A program made the translations under genes and the position numbers. Positions 17,897-27,046 of a stretch of DNA of 64,000 nucleotides are shown here, one piece after another. Source of the DNA: Paraburkholderia sp. PGU19 (GTDB lineage: Bacteria > Pseudomonadota > Gammaproteobacteria > Burkholderiales > Burkholderiaceae); the NCBI RefSeq assembly GCF_013426915.1, contig NZ_AP023179.1:620001-684000 (forward strand), in the 5' to 3' direction. A model generated the notes under the pieces. That model had not been told where the DNA came from, made no database searches, and saw nothing but the letters and a program-made list of their open reading frames with translations. How positions within the stretch are numbered: position 1 is the first letter of the stretch; each line of letters starts with the position of its first letter.

Positions 17897-18974
17897 GTCG
17901 CGTGAACGGGTCGAGGTAGCCGAAAACCCGGCGCGAAAGCCAGTCGATCCGGCCGGGGAAGGGGCCCGTCATGAAGCCGACGTGTCCGCCGTGCTCCGGT
18001 TGATCGAGTTCCACCGTCGATGATACCTCGCTGCGCGACGGCAGCACGGCGCCCGGCAGGAACGGGTCGTTGCGGGCGTTGAGCACGAGCGTCGGCACGG
18101 TGATTTCGGGGAGCAGCGGGCGCGTGGTCGAGCGCGTCCAGTAGTCGTCCGCGCTGCGAAAGCCGTGCAGCGGCGCCGTCACGACCTCGTCGAACTCGTG
18201 CATCGTGCGACTGGCGAGCACGTCGTTCAGATCGTACAGGCCGGGATACTGTTCAAGCTTTTGCTGCGCCTTCAGCTTGAGTGTCTTCAGGAAACTGCGT
18301 GTGTAGATCAGCCCGAATCCTTGCGACAGCGCGCGGCCGCCCGCGTGCACGTCGAGCGGCGCGGAGATCGCCGCTGCCGCCGCGATGATCGACGCGTCCT
18401 CGCGGCGCTCGCCGAGCCAGCGCAGCAGCACGTTGCCGCCCAGCGACACGCCCGCGGCCACGATCGGCCCCGGGTGCTGCTCGCGCAGCCGCCGCAGCAC
18501 CCAGTCGACTTCGTTGCTGTCGGCGAGGTGATAGAAGCGCGGCAACAGGTTCATCGGACCGCTGCAACTGCGAAAGTGCGGTACGACGCCATGCCAGCCG
18601 CGCATCTGGGCGCTCGCCATCAAGGTGCGTGAATAGTGAGAGTCCGAACTGCCTTCGAGCCCGTGGAACAGCACGAACAGCGGCGCATCGGCGGCTGCGG
18701 GAGAGGCCGCGAGCGGGTCGGGCACCAGCCAGTCGAGATCGATGAAATCGCCATCCGGCGTATCCCAGCGCTCGCGCCGGTAGGTCACCTCGGGAGGGCG
18801 GCCGAACAGCGCGGGAACGATGGTCTGGATGTGGCTGTTGGGAAGCCAGAGCGGGGCGCGGTAGAGCATATCGACAGTCGCCTCGACTGACGTGCCCACA
18901 GCAGCCCCAACCGCAGCCGCGGCTGCATCGAGGGCCGGTCTGGAAGAAGCTTTATTGTCGTGGGTCGTGCTCAT
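17889..18974 (-). CDS. YheT-family alpha/beta hydrolase
   Basis: Predicted hydrolase of 361 residues in the YheT/ABHD1-3 family. After a ~35-residue Ala-rich N-terminus come the family motifs APLWLPNSHIQTI, LFVLFHGLEGSSDSHYSR (oxyanion region) and nucleophile elbow GVSLGGN. The acid is likely in LVLNARNDPFLPG and the catalytic His in PEHGGHVGFM. E. coli YheT is an uncharacterised esterase-like protein, so the substrate is unknown. The downstream 17300-17896 gene overlaps by 8 bp. Confidence 0.88.
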   Translation of the reverse strand: MSTTHDNKASSRPALDAAAAAVGAAVGTSVEATVDMLYRAPLWLPNSHIQTIVPALFGRPPEVTYRRERWDTPDGDFIDLDWLVPDPLAASPAAADAPLFVLFHGLEGSSDSHYSRTLMASAQMRGWHGVVPHFRSCSGPMNLLPRFYHLADSNEVDWVLRRLREQHPGPIVAAGVSLGGNVLLRWLGERREDASIIAAAAAISAPLDVHAGGRALSQGFGLIYTRSFLKTLKLKAQQKLEQYPGLYDLNDVLASRTMHEFDEVVTAPLHGFRSADDYWTRSTTRPLLPEITVPTLVLNARNDPFLPGAVLPSRSEVSSTVELDQPEHGGHVGFMTGPFPGRIDWLSRRVFGYLDPFTRHG

Positions 18975-19052
18975 GCCAACACCGGTATTCAGTCGAAGCC
19001 CCGAGCCATGGTCTTTGCCGGGACTTCCGTCAAGCTGGTCTCGCGGGGCGCG

Positions 19053-19499
19053 TCAGTGCAGCGCGCCCTGACCATGTCTCATTTTCGCAGCAAACTGCGA
19101 GGCAGTTTCGTTCGGCATCGCACTCGCGTGAATATGCGCGATCTTCCATTCGCCGCGCTCGTGGACCATCACGTAGGTCGTGAAGACCATTGCCGGGATG
19201 GCGGCGGGGTCGGCGGGCCGATGCGCTTCGGCAATGGCGTAGACGACGGTGCCGAGACTGTCGTAAACGCGGATGTCGAGCGGCTCGATCGACACGGGCT
19301 GCGCTTCGAGTTGAACGGTCAGCCCCGAGCGGATCGCGTCGAGCCCATGCAGATGCGAGCCGTCGGCGCAGATACAACTGACGAATTCCTCGTCGATCCA
19401 CAAGCCCATCAAACTGTCGATATTGACCTCCGCGACTGCCTGGTAATAGGCATTCAACGTGTCCGCAGCGGCTTCGAAGATGTGGGCAAAACGTGGCAT
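19053..19499 (-). CDS. NTF2-like (SnoaL/DUF4440-type) small protein
   Basis: A 148-residue protein with an NTF2-like fold pattern: N-terminal helix FEAAADTLNAYYQAVAEVNIDSLMGLW, then the strand pair FVSCICADGSHLHGLDAIRSG and a C-terminal beta sheet ending MVHERGEWKIAHIHAS, the usual end of SnoaL_3 proteins. These act as ketosteroid isomerase-like folds or binding modules; no enzymatic role can be assigned. It lies between waaF and the yheT-like gene on the same strand, 78 bp from the latter. Confidence 0.78.
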   Translation of the reverse strand: MPRFAHIFEAAADTLNAYYQAVAEVNIDSLMGLWIDEEFVSCICADGSHLHGLDAIRSGLTVQLEAQPVSIEPLDIRVYDSLGTVVYAIAEAHRPADPAAIPAMVFTTYVMVHERGEWKIAHIHASAMPNETASQFAAKMRHGQGALH

Positions 19500-19680
19500 G
19501 GCTCGTCAGTCTCTTGCGCGCAAGGCGCGCGGTTGCGGGTCAGTGATATGCAGCAGGCCATCCGCCAGCATGCTCGCGCCTCAAGACGCGGGCATGACGC
19601 TGCAGGCACGCGGGACGGCGCCCCGCGCGAAGCTCGACGGATAGCGCAGCAGGCCCTTCGACGTCCCGACGGTCTGCCGT

Positions 19681-20706
19681 TCAGCGTTGCGCGAGCAACA
19701 TTCCACGCAGATCGTCGAACACCTGTTCGGCGCTCAGTTGCCGCAGGCAGTTCAGATGGCCCAACGGACATTCGCGCTGAAAGCACGGACTGCACTCGAG
19801 ATGCAGCCATTGTACCTTTGCGAGGTCCGACAAGGGCGGCGTGTGGCGCGGATCGGTCGATCCGTACACGGCGACCAGCGGACGGCGCAGCGCGGCTGCA
19901 ACGTGCATCAGCCCGGAGTCATTGGTGACGACGGCGCTTGCCCGCGAGATCAGCGCGCAGGCTTCACCCAGTGCCGTCTGGCCGCACAGGTTGCGCACGT
20001 TCGGCGCACGGTCTGCGATGGCCTGGGCAATGGGCGCGTCTTTTGGCGAGCCGAGCGCGATGATCTTCGTGTACGGGAACGATTGGCCGACCATCTGCGC
20101 GAGCGCGGCGAAATGCTCGGGCGGCCAGCGTTTCGCCGGGCCGTACTCGGCGCCGGGGCAGAACACCAGCAGCGGCACGCGCGTGTCCAGATTGAAGCGC
20201 GTCGATACGCGCGCGGCTTCGTTCAAGTCGGCGTCGAGCCGGGGCGGCGCGAAATCGTCGGGCACTTTCGCGCCGGGCGCGTAAGCGAGCGCCGCGTATT
20301 GGCCGACCATCGGCGGACGCTCGTCCTTGCGCGGGTTCGCGTGCCGCACGTTCAACAGGCCATAGCGGCTTTCGCCCGTGTAGCCGATGCGCAGCGGAAC
20401 GCCCGCCATCCACGGAATCAGTGCGGACTTCAGCGAATTGGGCAGCACGTAAGCAGCGTCATAACCGACGTCGCGCAAGTCGCTCGCAAGCTGCCAGCGG
20501 CGCAGCATCTGCAGCTTGCCGTGCGCGAGATCGGTCGCGTAGACATCGCGGATTTCCGGCATCCGTTCGAGCACGGGCGCGACCCAACTGGGCGCGACGG
20601 CATCGATCGCGATACGCGGATGCAATTTCACGAGGCGCGCAAACAGCGGCTGCGCCATCAATGCGTCACCGATCCAGTTCGGTGCGATAACCAACGCGCG
20701 ACGCAT
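19681..20706 (-). CDS. waaF: ADP-heptose:LPS heptosyltransferase II
   Basis: GT9-family glycosyltransferase, 341 residues, adding the second heptose to the lipopolysaccharide inner core at the cytoplasmic face of the inner membrane. Diagnostic parts are the N-terminal ALVIAPNWIGDALMAQPLFARL, FCPGAEYGPAKRWPPEHFA (donor-binding), and VVTNDSGLMHVAAALRRPLVAVYGSTDP. The end ECPLGHLNCLRQLSAEQVFDDL is typical of WaaF. Length is in the normal range. About 180 bp without recognisable features separate it from the NTF2-like gene. Confidence 0.95.
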   Translation of the reverse strand: MRRALVIAPNWIGDALMAQPLFARLVKLHPRIAIDAVAPSWVAPVLERMPEIRDVYATDLAHGKLQMLRRWQLASDLRDVGYDAAYVLPNSLKSALIPWMAGVPLRIGYTGESRYGLLNVRHANPRKDERPPMVGQYAALAYAPGAKVPDDFAPPRLDADLNEAARVSTRFNLDTRVPLLVFCPGAEYGPAKRWPPEHFAALAQMVGQSFPYTKIIALGSPKDAPIAQAIADRAPNVRNLCGQTALGEACALISRASAVVTNDSGLMHVAAALRRPLVAVYGSTDPRHTPPLSDLAKVQWLHLECSPCFQRECPLGHLNCLRQLSAEQVFDDLRGMLLAQR

Positions 20707-20894
20707 CAGGGTGAGTTTCCGATGTCGAAAATAAGGCGCCGCGCGATCGAGGCGCGCGGTGCCGGGTTGTCAGGGAATGTGGACTGCAGCTCAGGCTATA
20801 TCGGCGCGCGCGGCGGGAAGTTCAGCCTCCCGCCCGCTCTATCGAGCGATGCGCGGCGCCGCAGCCCAGGCGGCAGACGAAGCGGTGCAGCGGA

Positions 20895-21089
20895 TCAGTG
20901 ACCTTTGATCACTTCGCCGTCGCGCAGCTTGTAGCGCGTGCTGCAGTAGGGGCAGCGCGCTTCGCCGTGCGTCACGTCGATAAAGACGCGCGGATGGTTG
21001 CTCCAGCGCGGCATCGACGGGTTCGGGCAATACGCGGGAAGATCTTTCGCCGACAGTTCGACCAGCGGCATTTCCTTGATTTCGCTCAT
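20895..21089 (-). CDS. Small CHCC zinc-finger protein (NDUFS6-like)
   Basis: A 64-residue protein with a CHCC zinc-finger pattern: Cys in PAYCPNP, His in SNHPRVFID and CPYC in EARCPYCSTRYKLRDG. The family is related to the zinc-binding NDUFS6 subunit of complex I and is commonly found next to waaF and ilvE in beta-proteobacteria. Its role in bacteria is unclear. It lies 67 bp downstream of ilvE, probably in the same transcript. Most databases call it zinc-finger domain-containing protein. Confidence 0.88.
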   Translation of the reverse strand: MSEIKEMPLVELSAKDLPAYCPNPSMPRWSNHPRVFIDVTHGEARCPYCSTRYKLRDGEVIKGH

Positions 21090-21156
21090 AGGGACTTTCT
21101 CGTTGTATGCACAAGGCGGGCGCGTCCGGCTTCCTGCCTGCGACGCCCGCCGGGAT

Positions 21157-22080
21157 TCAGATCTTCGTCAGCCAGTGCGCGTACTTCGCGCTCTTGCCGT
21201 TCACGATGTCGAAGAAGCCCGATTGCAGCTTCTCCGTGATCGGGCCGCGCGTACCCGAGCCGATGGTGCGGTTGTCGAGTTCGCGGATGGGTGTGACTTC
21301 GGCGGCCGTGCCCGTGAAGAATGCTTCGTCGCACGTATAGACTTCGTCGCGCGTGATGCGCTTTTCGATCACTTCGATGCCCGCGTCTTTCGCCAGCGTG
21401 ATGACCGTATCGCGCGTGATGCCGTCGAGGCACGACGAGAGATCTGGCGTGTACAGCTTGCCGTTGTTCACGAGGAAGAAGTTCTCGCCCGAGCCTTCCG
21501 ACACATAGCCGTCGACGTCGAGCAGCAGCGCTTCGTCGTAGCCGTCGGCCGTCGCTTCCTGGTTCGCGAGGATCGAGTTGACGTACCAGCCCGACGCCTT
21601 CGCGCGGACCATGGAGACATTCACGTGATGGCGCGTGAACGACGACGTCTTCACACGGATACCCTTCTTGATGCCGTCTTCGCCGAGATACGCGCCCCAC
21701 GGCCAGGCGGCGATCGCGACGTGAATGGTGTTGCCCTTGGCCGACACGCCCAGTTTTTCCGAGCCGACCCAGATGATCGGGCGCAGGTAGCACGACTCCA
21801 GCTTGTTCTCGCGGACGACTTCGCGCTGCGCGGCGGCGAGCGTTTCGTGGTCGAACGGAACGTCCATCTGGAAGATCTTGGCCGAGTTCAGCAGGCGCTT
21901 GGTGTGTTCCTGGAGACGGAAGATCGACGTGCCGCCGTCAGCCGTCTTGTAGGCGCGCACGCCTTCGAAGACGCCCATGCCGTAGTGCAGCGTATGGGTG
22001 AGGACGTGGATCTTGGCGTCGCGCCAGTCGATGAGCTTGCCATCCATCCAGATCTTGCCGTCGCGGTCGGCCATTGACAT
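21157..22080 (-). CDS. ilvE: Branched-chain amino acid aminotransferase
   Basis: PLP enzyme of fold type IV, 307 residues, the last step in Leu, Ile and Val synthesis and the first in their breakdown. It starts MADRDGKIWMDGKLIDW, has HTLHYGMGVFEGVRAY, and the PLP lysine is Lys161 in MVRAKASGWYVNS. EALLLDVDGYVSEGSGENFF and GITRDTVITLAKDAGI are the usual phosphate-binding and signature segments. Divergent from azlCD, which exports branched-chain amino acids, with which it shares a ~310-bp control region. Confidence 0.96.
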   Translation of the reverse strand: MSMADRDGKIWMDGKLIDWRDAKIHVLTHTLHYGMGVFEGVRAYKTADGGTSIFRLQEHTKRLLNSAKIFQMDVPFDHETLAAAQREVVRENKLESCYLRPIIWVGSEKLGVSAKGNTIHVAIAAWPWGAYLGEDGIKKGIRVKTSSFTRHHVNVSMVRAKASGWYVNSILANQEATADGYDEALLLDVDGYVSEGSGENFFLVNNGKLYTPDLSSCLDGITRDTVITLAKDAGIEVIEKRITRDEVYTCDEAFFTGTAAEVTPIRELDNRTIGSGTRGPITEKLQSGFFDIVNGKSAKYAHWLTKI

Positions 22081-22191
22081 ACGATTCTCCAGGCGGTGCG
22101 GGTTCGGATTGTGTGACTCGGAGTTACGGCGTGCTTCAACGGCTACGGCAGCGGTAGCCGGGCACGCGGCGAAAAGCCGATTACCTATGGG

Positions 22192-22223
22192 CCGATATAG
22201 AAAAAAAGATGTGCCTATATCGG
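22192..22223. repeat. Inverted repeat in the ilvE-azlC control region
   Basis: CCGATATAG (22192-22200) and CTATATCGG (22215-22223) are exact inverted repeats separated by a 14-nt A-rich spacer. They lie 112 bp upstream of ilvE and 171 bp upstream of azlC. The arrangement suits a regulator site, or a leader hairpin in the ilvE mRNA. Owner unknown. Confidence 0.65.
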
Positions 22224-22281
22224 AGAATCAATATTTTAGCGTCTTTTGCACAATCAACGGGCATTTGCGGGCACCCCGGAC

Positions 22282-22289
22282 GCTATAAT
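22282..22289 (+). promoter_or_regulatory. Candidate -10 of the azlCD promoter
   Basis: A consensus TATAAT hexamer (22284-22289) is preceded by GC, in a setting common for Burkholderia promoters, 105 bp before the chosen azlC start. The -35 is not well matched. Confidence 0.5.
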
Positions 22290-22393
22290 CCGGCGGTTGC
22301 TGAAAACTAACCGGATGCGCCAGCGGCTGCTACACGATCTGGCGCTGACCTCCTGCCATCGTGGTGCTCATCGCGCCGCGCTGCATTCGCCTC

Positions 22394-23158
22394 ATGCTCG
22401 CTCGTTTGTCCGATCTCGACCGCCGCGCTTTCCGTGATGGCGCGCGCGCCTACTCGCCAACCTTGATGGCGATCTTCTCCTGGGGCCTCGTGACGGGCAT
22501 CGCGATGAGCAAATCGGTGATGACCGTGCCGCAGTCGCTCGCGATGTCGCTGCTGGTCTACGCCGGCTCGTCGCAACTGGCCGTGCTGCCGCTGATGCTC
22601 GCCAAGCTGCCCGTCTGGACGATCCTGCTGACGGCTGCCATGGTCAACACGCGCTTCGTGATCTTCAGCGCGGGCCTCGCACCTCACTTTTCGTATCTGC
22701 CGCTGCACCGGCGGCTGCTGGTTGGCTATTTCAACGGCGACGTCATCTATCTGCTGTTCCAGAAGAAGGCCTTTCAACCGGGCTACGTGCCCGGCAAGGA
22801 AGCGTATTTCTGGGGCATGGCCGTATCGAGCTGGCTATCGTGGCAGGTCTCGTCGATCATCGGCATTCTGCTGGCCAGTCTCTTTCCCGATAACTGGGGT
22901 CTTTCGCTCGCGGGCACGCTCGCGCTGATTCCCGTGATGGTGTCGGCGATCTCGTCGCGCTCCACGCTGGCGGCCGTGAGCGTCGCGGGCATCGTCGCGC
23001 TGGTCGCGTTCGATCTGCCGTATCGCCTCGCGCTGCCGCTTGCCGTCGTGACGGCGATCCTCGCGGGCACCGCCGCCGACGCGCTGGTCGAGCGCGCCGA
23101 CCTGCGCCGCATCCGCAACAGCGCGCGAACGCAGGGACGTCCAGGGGATACGCGATGA
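22394..23158 (+). CDS. azlC: AzlC family branched-chain amino acid exporter, large subunit
   Basis: Inner-membrane protein, 254 residues from ATG 22394 (MLARLSDLDRRAFRDGARAY); an in-frame GTG at 22361 would add 11 residues, and neither has a strong ribosome-binding site. About six to seven membrane helices. AzlC signature segments: PTLMAIFSWGLVTGIAMSKS, LLVYAGSSQLAVLPLM and VNTRFVIFSAGLAPHF. AzlC and AzlD together export branched-chain amino acids and analogues in characterised members (BrnFE in Corynebacterium). The stop overlaps the azlD start (ATGA), so the two are coupled. Confidence 0.9.
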   Translation: MLARLSDLDRRAFRDGARAYSPTLMAIFSWGLVTGIAMSKSVMTVPQSLAMSLLVYAGSSQLAVLPLMLAKLPVWTILLTAAMVNTRFVIFSAGLAPHFSYLPLHRRLLVGYFNGDVIYLLFQKKAFQPGYVPGKEAYFWGMAVSSWLSWQVSSIIGILLASLFPDNWGLSLAGTLALIPVMVSAISSRSTLAAVSVAGIVALVAFDLPYRLALPLAVVTAILAGTAADALVERADLRRIRNSARTQGRPGDTR

Positions 23159-23478
23159 GCACGCTGCAAATCTGGCTCGCGATCATCGGGATGACGTTTG
23201 TCACAGCGCTGACACGCGCGCTGTTTCTGATCGGGGGTGAGCGCACGGTGCTGCCGGAGCGCGCGCAACGGATGCTGCGTTACGCGCCCGCGGCGGCGCT
23301 CGCGGCTGTGGTCGTCCCGGACGTGCTCGTGACGGACAGCGGCGTGTCCATCGCGCTGTCGAATCACGAGCTGTACGGCACGCTCGCGGGCCTTGCGTGG
23401 TTCCTGTGGCGGCGGACGATGCTCGGCACGATCGTCGTCGGGATGCTGGTGTTCACGGCGCTGCGGCTGATTTTCTGA
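23155..23478 (+). CDS. azlD: AzlD family branched-chain amino acid exporter, small subunit
   Basis: A 107-residue membrane protein with about four helices, starting inside the azlC stop codon (ATGA overlap). It matches the AzlD pattern: IGMTFVTALTRALFLIGG, ERAQRMLRYAPAAALAAVVVPDV and a C-terminal hydrophobic segment. It is the partner of AzlC in the export complex. Confidence 0.92.
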   Translation: MSTLQIWLAIIGMTFVTALTRALFLIGGERTVLPERAQRMLRYAPAAALAAVVVPDVLVTDSGVSIALSNHELYGTLAGLAWFLWRRTMLGTIVVGMLVFTALRLIF

Positions 23479-23706
23479 GGCGTTTGACGGGATGCAAGCG
23501 AACGCGCGTGCGGATGTTGCGCTGCAATATCGCGCAACGCCCGCTGTAGCCGGCAAATACTGGGATTCGCTCGGACGGGCTTAGATCGGTCCGTCGATCG
23601 GTTAAAATAGCTGTCTCCCGGAACACGCGCGAAGCCGCCGGCACCGTTCTCGATTGGCTGTTCGCGCAGCGTCCGCACCGCCTTCCAATCAACTCGCATA
23701 TCAATC

Positions 23707-24900
23707 ATGAAACAGGTATTGCGTCTCTCCGATCTGATCGCCGAAGGCAAACTATCCGGCAAACGCGTGTTCATCCGCGCCGACCTGAACGTGCCGCAGG
23801 ACGACGCCGGCAACATCACCGAAGACACCCGTATCCGCGCTTCCGTGCCCGCCATCAAGTCCGCGCTGGACGCGGGCGCGGCCGTCATGGTCACGTCGCA
23901 CCTGGGCCGACCGACGGAAGGCGACTTCAAGCCCGAAGACTCGCTCGCGCCCGTCGCGAAGCGTCTGGCCGAACTGCTTGGCCGCGACGTGCCGCTCGTG
24001 CAGAACTGGGTTGAGAACGGCGTGAACGTCGCGCCGGGCCAGGTCGTGCTGCTCGAAAACTGCCGCGTGAACAAGGGCGAAAAGAAGGATTCCGACGAGC
24101 TCGCGCAGAAAATGGCGAAGCTCTGCGACATCTACGTGAACGACGCGTTCGGCACGTCGCACCGCGCTGAAGCGACCACGCACGGCATCGCGAAGTACGC
24201 GAGCGTTGCCTGCGCCGGCCCGCTGCTCGCGGCTGAACTCGAAGCGCTCGGCAAGGCGCTCGGCGCGCCGAAGCGTCCGCTGGTGGCGATCGTCGCGGGC
24301 TCGAAGGTGTCGACCAAGCTGACCATTCTGAAGTCGCTGGCCGACAAGGTCGATCAGTTGATCGTCGGCGGCGGCATCGCGAACACGTTCATGCTGGCGG
24401 CCGGCCTGAAGATCGGCAAGTCGCTGGTCGAAGCGGATCTCGTCGAAGAGGCGAAGGCCATCATCGAAGCCGCGAAGGCACGCGGCGCATCGGTGCCGAT
24501 TCCGTCGGACGTGGTCACCGCGAAGGAGTTTTCACCGACGGCCAAGGCCGAAATCAAGCAGGTCGCCGACGTCCAGGACGACGACCTGATCCTCGACATC
24601 GGACCGGAAACGGCGAAGGCGCTCGCGTCGCAGCTCGAAAAGGCCGGCACGATCGTCTGGAACGGCCCGGTCGGCGTGTTCGAGTTCGACCAGTTCGGCA
24701 ACGGCACGAAGACGCTTGCGCAAGCCATCGCGAAGTCGTCGGCGTACTCGATTGCAGGAGGCGGCGACACGCTCGCGGCCATCGCCAAGTACGGCATCCA
24801 CGACAAGGTGAGCTATATCTCGACGGGCGGCGGCGCTTTCCTCGAGTTCCTCGAGGGCAAGAAGCTGCCCGCAGTCGCAGTGCTGGAATCGCGGGCCTGA
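23707..24900 (+). CDS. pgk: Phosphoglycerate kinase
   Basis: Glycolytic/gluconeogenic enzyme, 397 residues, transferring the acyl phosphate of 1,3-bisphosphoglycerate to ADP. Substrate-binding residues are visible in [30 protein letters not shown] and [15 protein letters not shown]. Nucleotide-binding motifs are [35 protein letters not shown] and [10 protein letters not shown]. Length is normal. It opens a plus-strand run of glycolytic and purine genes; pyk follows without an in-frame stop between 24903 and pyk. Confidence 0.97.
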   Translation: MKQVLRLSDLIAEGKLSGKRVFIRADLNVPQDDAGNITEDTRIRASVPAIKSALDAGAAVMVTSHLGRPTEGDFKPEDSLAPVAKRLAELLGRDVPLVQNWVENGVNVAPGQVVLLENCRVNKGEKKDSDELAQKMAKLCDIYVNDAFGTSHRAEATTHGIAKYASVACAGPLLAAELEALGKALGAPKRPLVAIVAGSKVSTKLTILKSLADKVDQLIVGGGIANTFMLAAGLKIGKSLVEADLVEEAKAIIEAAKARGASVPIPSDVVTAKEFSPTAKAEIKQVADVQDDDLILDIGPETAKALASQLEKAGTIVWNGPVGVFEFDQFGNGTKTLAQAIAKSSAYSIAGGGDTLAAIAKYGIHDKVSYISTGGGAFLEFLEGKKLPAVAVLESRA

Positions 24901-24902
24901 TA

Positions 24903-25379
24903 ATGGCGACGCGCTCCCCCAACAAGCCTCAGAAGACGCGCAACGCGTCGCGCACGGCAGCGACAGGGGAGCGCGTAGCGCGCTCCGCACAAGCGCTGCA
25001 ACCCGAGGGCGCCGAACAGGCGGCCTCGCAACTTTCCGGCAACGCGCCAGTGGCACAGACCGCAGCCGTCGCCGAAGATCAGAATTCCGAACTGGCCGTG
25101 ATCGATGTCGCGCAACACGAAGATGCGGCAGACACGGCAGCTGGTTCAAGCGCAACGGTGTCTCTCGCCTCAAACACCGAAGCCGATGCATCTCGACCCA
25201 CGGCGCACGAAGCACCGCGGGCAGCAGATATCGCAGCAGTCCCCCACGATTCGACGCCGGGCCTTCAGGGTTCGAAGGGAACGAACGGCGCACCACCCCA
25301 TGTAGCATCTGTCGTTGCGCAGCCTCCGCATCCGACTCCCAACGTTCATCCCAGCGATCCCATCCAGACGAGGAGACTC
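24903..25379 (+). other. In-frame 159-codon open stretch between pgk and pyk
   Basis: ATG at 24903, two bases after the pgk stop, opens a frame that runs without a stop into pyk at 25380. The predicted peptide is low-complexity, rich in Ala, Thr, Gln, Pro and Asp, with no recognised domain. Third codon positions are mostly G or C in the first half, as in real genes here, and less so further on. There is no good ribosome-binding site. A GGAGCGCG/CGCGCTCC hairpin (24968-24986) lies inside. It could be an N-terminal extension of pyruvate kinase, a decayed or orphan coding stretch, or untranslated leader. Confidence 0.45.
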
Positions 25380-26816
25380 ATGCATCGCGCCACCAAGATT
25401 GTCGCAACCATCGGACCCGCATCCAGCACGCAGGACATCTTGCTGCAGATGATTCAGGCGGGCGCCGACGTGGTGCGTCTCAACTTCTCGCACGGCACCG
25501 CCGACGACCATCGTCAACGCGCGGAGTTCGTACGTGAAGCGGCCCGGCAGGCAGGCCGCGAGGTCGGCATCATGGCCGACCTGCAAGGCCCGAAAATTCG
25601 TGTCGGCAAATTCGAAAACGGCAAGACCACGCTGATTGCCGGCAACACCTTCATCCTCGACGCCGAGTGCGAACTCGGCAACGACGACCGCGTCGGCCTC
25701 GACTACAAGGATCTGCCGCGCGACCTGAAACCCGGCGACACGCTGCTGCTCAACGACGGCCTGATCGTGCTGAGCGTCGCGCGCGTGATCGGCAGCGAGA
25801 TTCATACCGTTGTGAAGATCGGCGGCGATCTGTCGAACAACAAGGGTATCAATCGCCAGGGCGGCGGCCTGACGGCGCCGGCGCTGACCGCGAAGGACAT
25901 GGAAGATATCCGCACGGCGATGTCGCTCGGAGCGGACTACGTGGCCGTGTCGTTCCCGAAGAACGCGACGGACATGGAAATGGCGCGCCAGCTCGCGAAT
26001 ATCGCGGGCGCGCCGTACGGCATCAAGCCGAAGATGATCGCGAAGATCGAGCGCGCCGAGGCAATCCCGGCGCTGCAAGGCATTCTCGAAGCATCGGACG
26101 GCATCATGGTCGCGCGTGGCGACCTCGCCGTCGAAGTCGGCAACGCGGCTGTGCCCGCGCTGCAAAAGCGCATGATCAAGATGGCGCGCGACGCCAACAA
26201 GTTCGTCATCACGGCCACGCAGATGATGGAATCGATGATCCACGCGCCCGTGCCGACGCGCGCGGAAGTGTCGGACGTCGCGAACGCGGTGCTGGACGGC
26301 ACGGATGCCGTGATGCTGTCGGCGGAATCGGCGGCGGGCAAGTACCCGGTGCAGACCATCGAAACCATGGCTGCCATCTGCGTCGAAGCCGAGAAGTCCG
26401 AGCATGTCGAGCTGGACAAGGATTTCCTCGACCGCACGTTCACGCGTATCGACCAGTCCATCGCAATGGGCGCGCTGTTCACCGCTTACCACCTGGGTGC
26501 AAAGGCGATCGTCGCGCTGACGGAATCGGGCTCGACGGCACTGTGGATGTCGCGTCACTGGACGCATGTGCCGATTTTCGCGCTCACGCCGCGTACGGGC
26601 AGCGAGCGCGCCATGGCGATCTACCGCAACGTGACGTCGCTGCACCTCGACACCAGCAGCGACCGCGACATCGCGCTCGCGCAGGCGCTCGAAGTGGTGG
26701 TCGGCAAGGGCTACGCAGCGCGCGGCGACATGGTCGTGCTGACGGTCGGCGAGCCGATGGGCCAGGCGGGCGGCACGAATACGCTGAAGATCGTGCGCGT
26801 CGGCGAGCCGGTCTGA
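25380..26816 (+). CDS. pyk: Pyruvate kinase
   Basis: Converts phosphoenolpyruvate and ADP to pyruvate and ATP. The ATG at 25380, behind AGGAG five bases upstream, gives 478 residues starting MHRATKIVATIGPASST, the normal family start. Motifs: VVRLNFSHGTADDHRQRA, IMADLQGPKIRVG, the active-site MIAKIERAEAIPAL with the catalytic Lys and Glu, IMVARGDLAVEVG, ITATQMMESMIHAPVPTRAEVSDVANAVLDG split by the usual spacing, and a C-terminal allosteric domain (LTESGSTALWMSRHW). The frame is open for 159 codons upstream; see the separate entry. Confidence 0.95.
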   Translation: MHRATKIVATIGPASSTQDILLQMIQAGADVVRLNFSHGTADDHRQRAEFVREAARQAGREVGIMADLQGPKIRVGKFENGKTTLIAGNTFILDAECELGNDDRVGLDYKDLPRDLKPGDTLLLNDGLIVLSVARVIGSEIHTVVKIGGDLSNNKGINRQGGGLTAPALTAKDMEDIRTAMSLGADYVAVSFPKNATDMEMARQLANIAGAPYGIKPKMIAKIERAEAIPALQGILEASDGIMVARGDLAVEVGNAAVPALQKRMIKMARDANKFVITATQMMESMIHAPVPTRAEVSDVANAVLDGTDAVMLSAESAAGKYPVQTIETMAAICVEAEKSEHVELDKDFLDRTFTRIDQSIAMGALFTAYHLGAKAIVALTESGSTALWMSRHWTHVPIFALTPRTGSERAMAIYRNVTSLHLDTSSDRDIALAQALEVVVGKGYAARGDMVVLTVGEPMGQAGGTNTLKIVRVGEPV

Positions 26817-27046
26817 TCGGCGTTTGATGAGCCAGCCATAAACCGCCATCAGAGCGAGTTACAGCAAGCCGGAAACGGCGCGGCTGAACGGCACGCGTGA
26901 AGCAGAGTGCCGTGTCCCCGAAAGAGGCGGCGCATCCAGTTTGGGAGAGTGCGCTCGGGACACGGTCTGCTTCGCGATAAAATTGCACGAAATTGCATAA
27001 ATAGATGCCGTCGGCACAGATTTCGTTTCAATCTATGGAGTAATCA

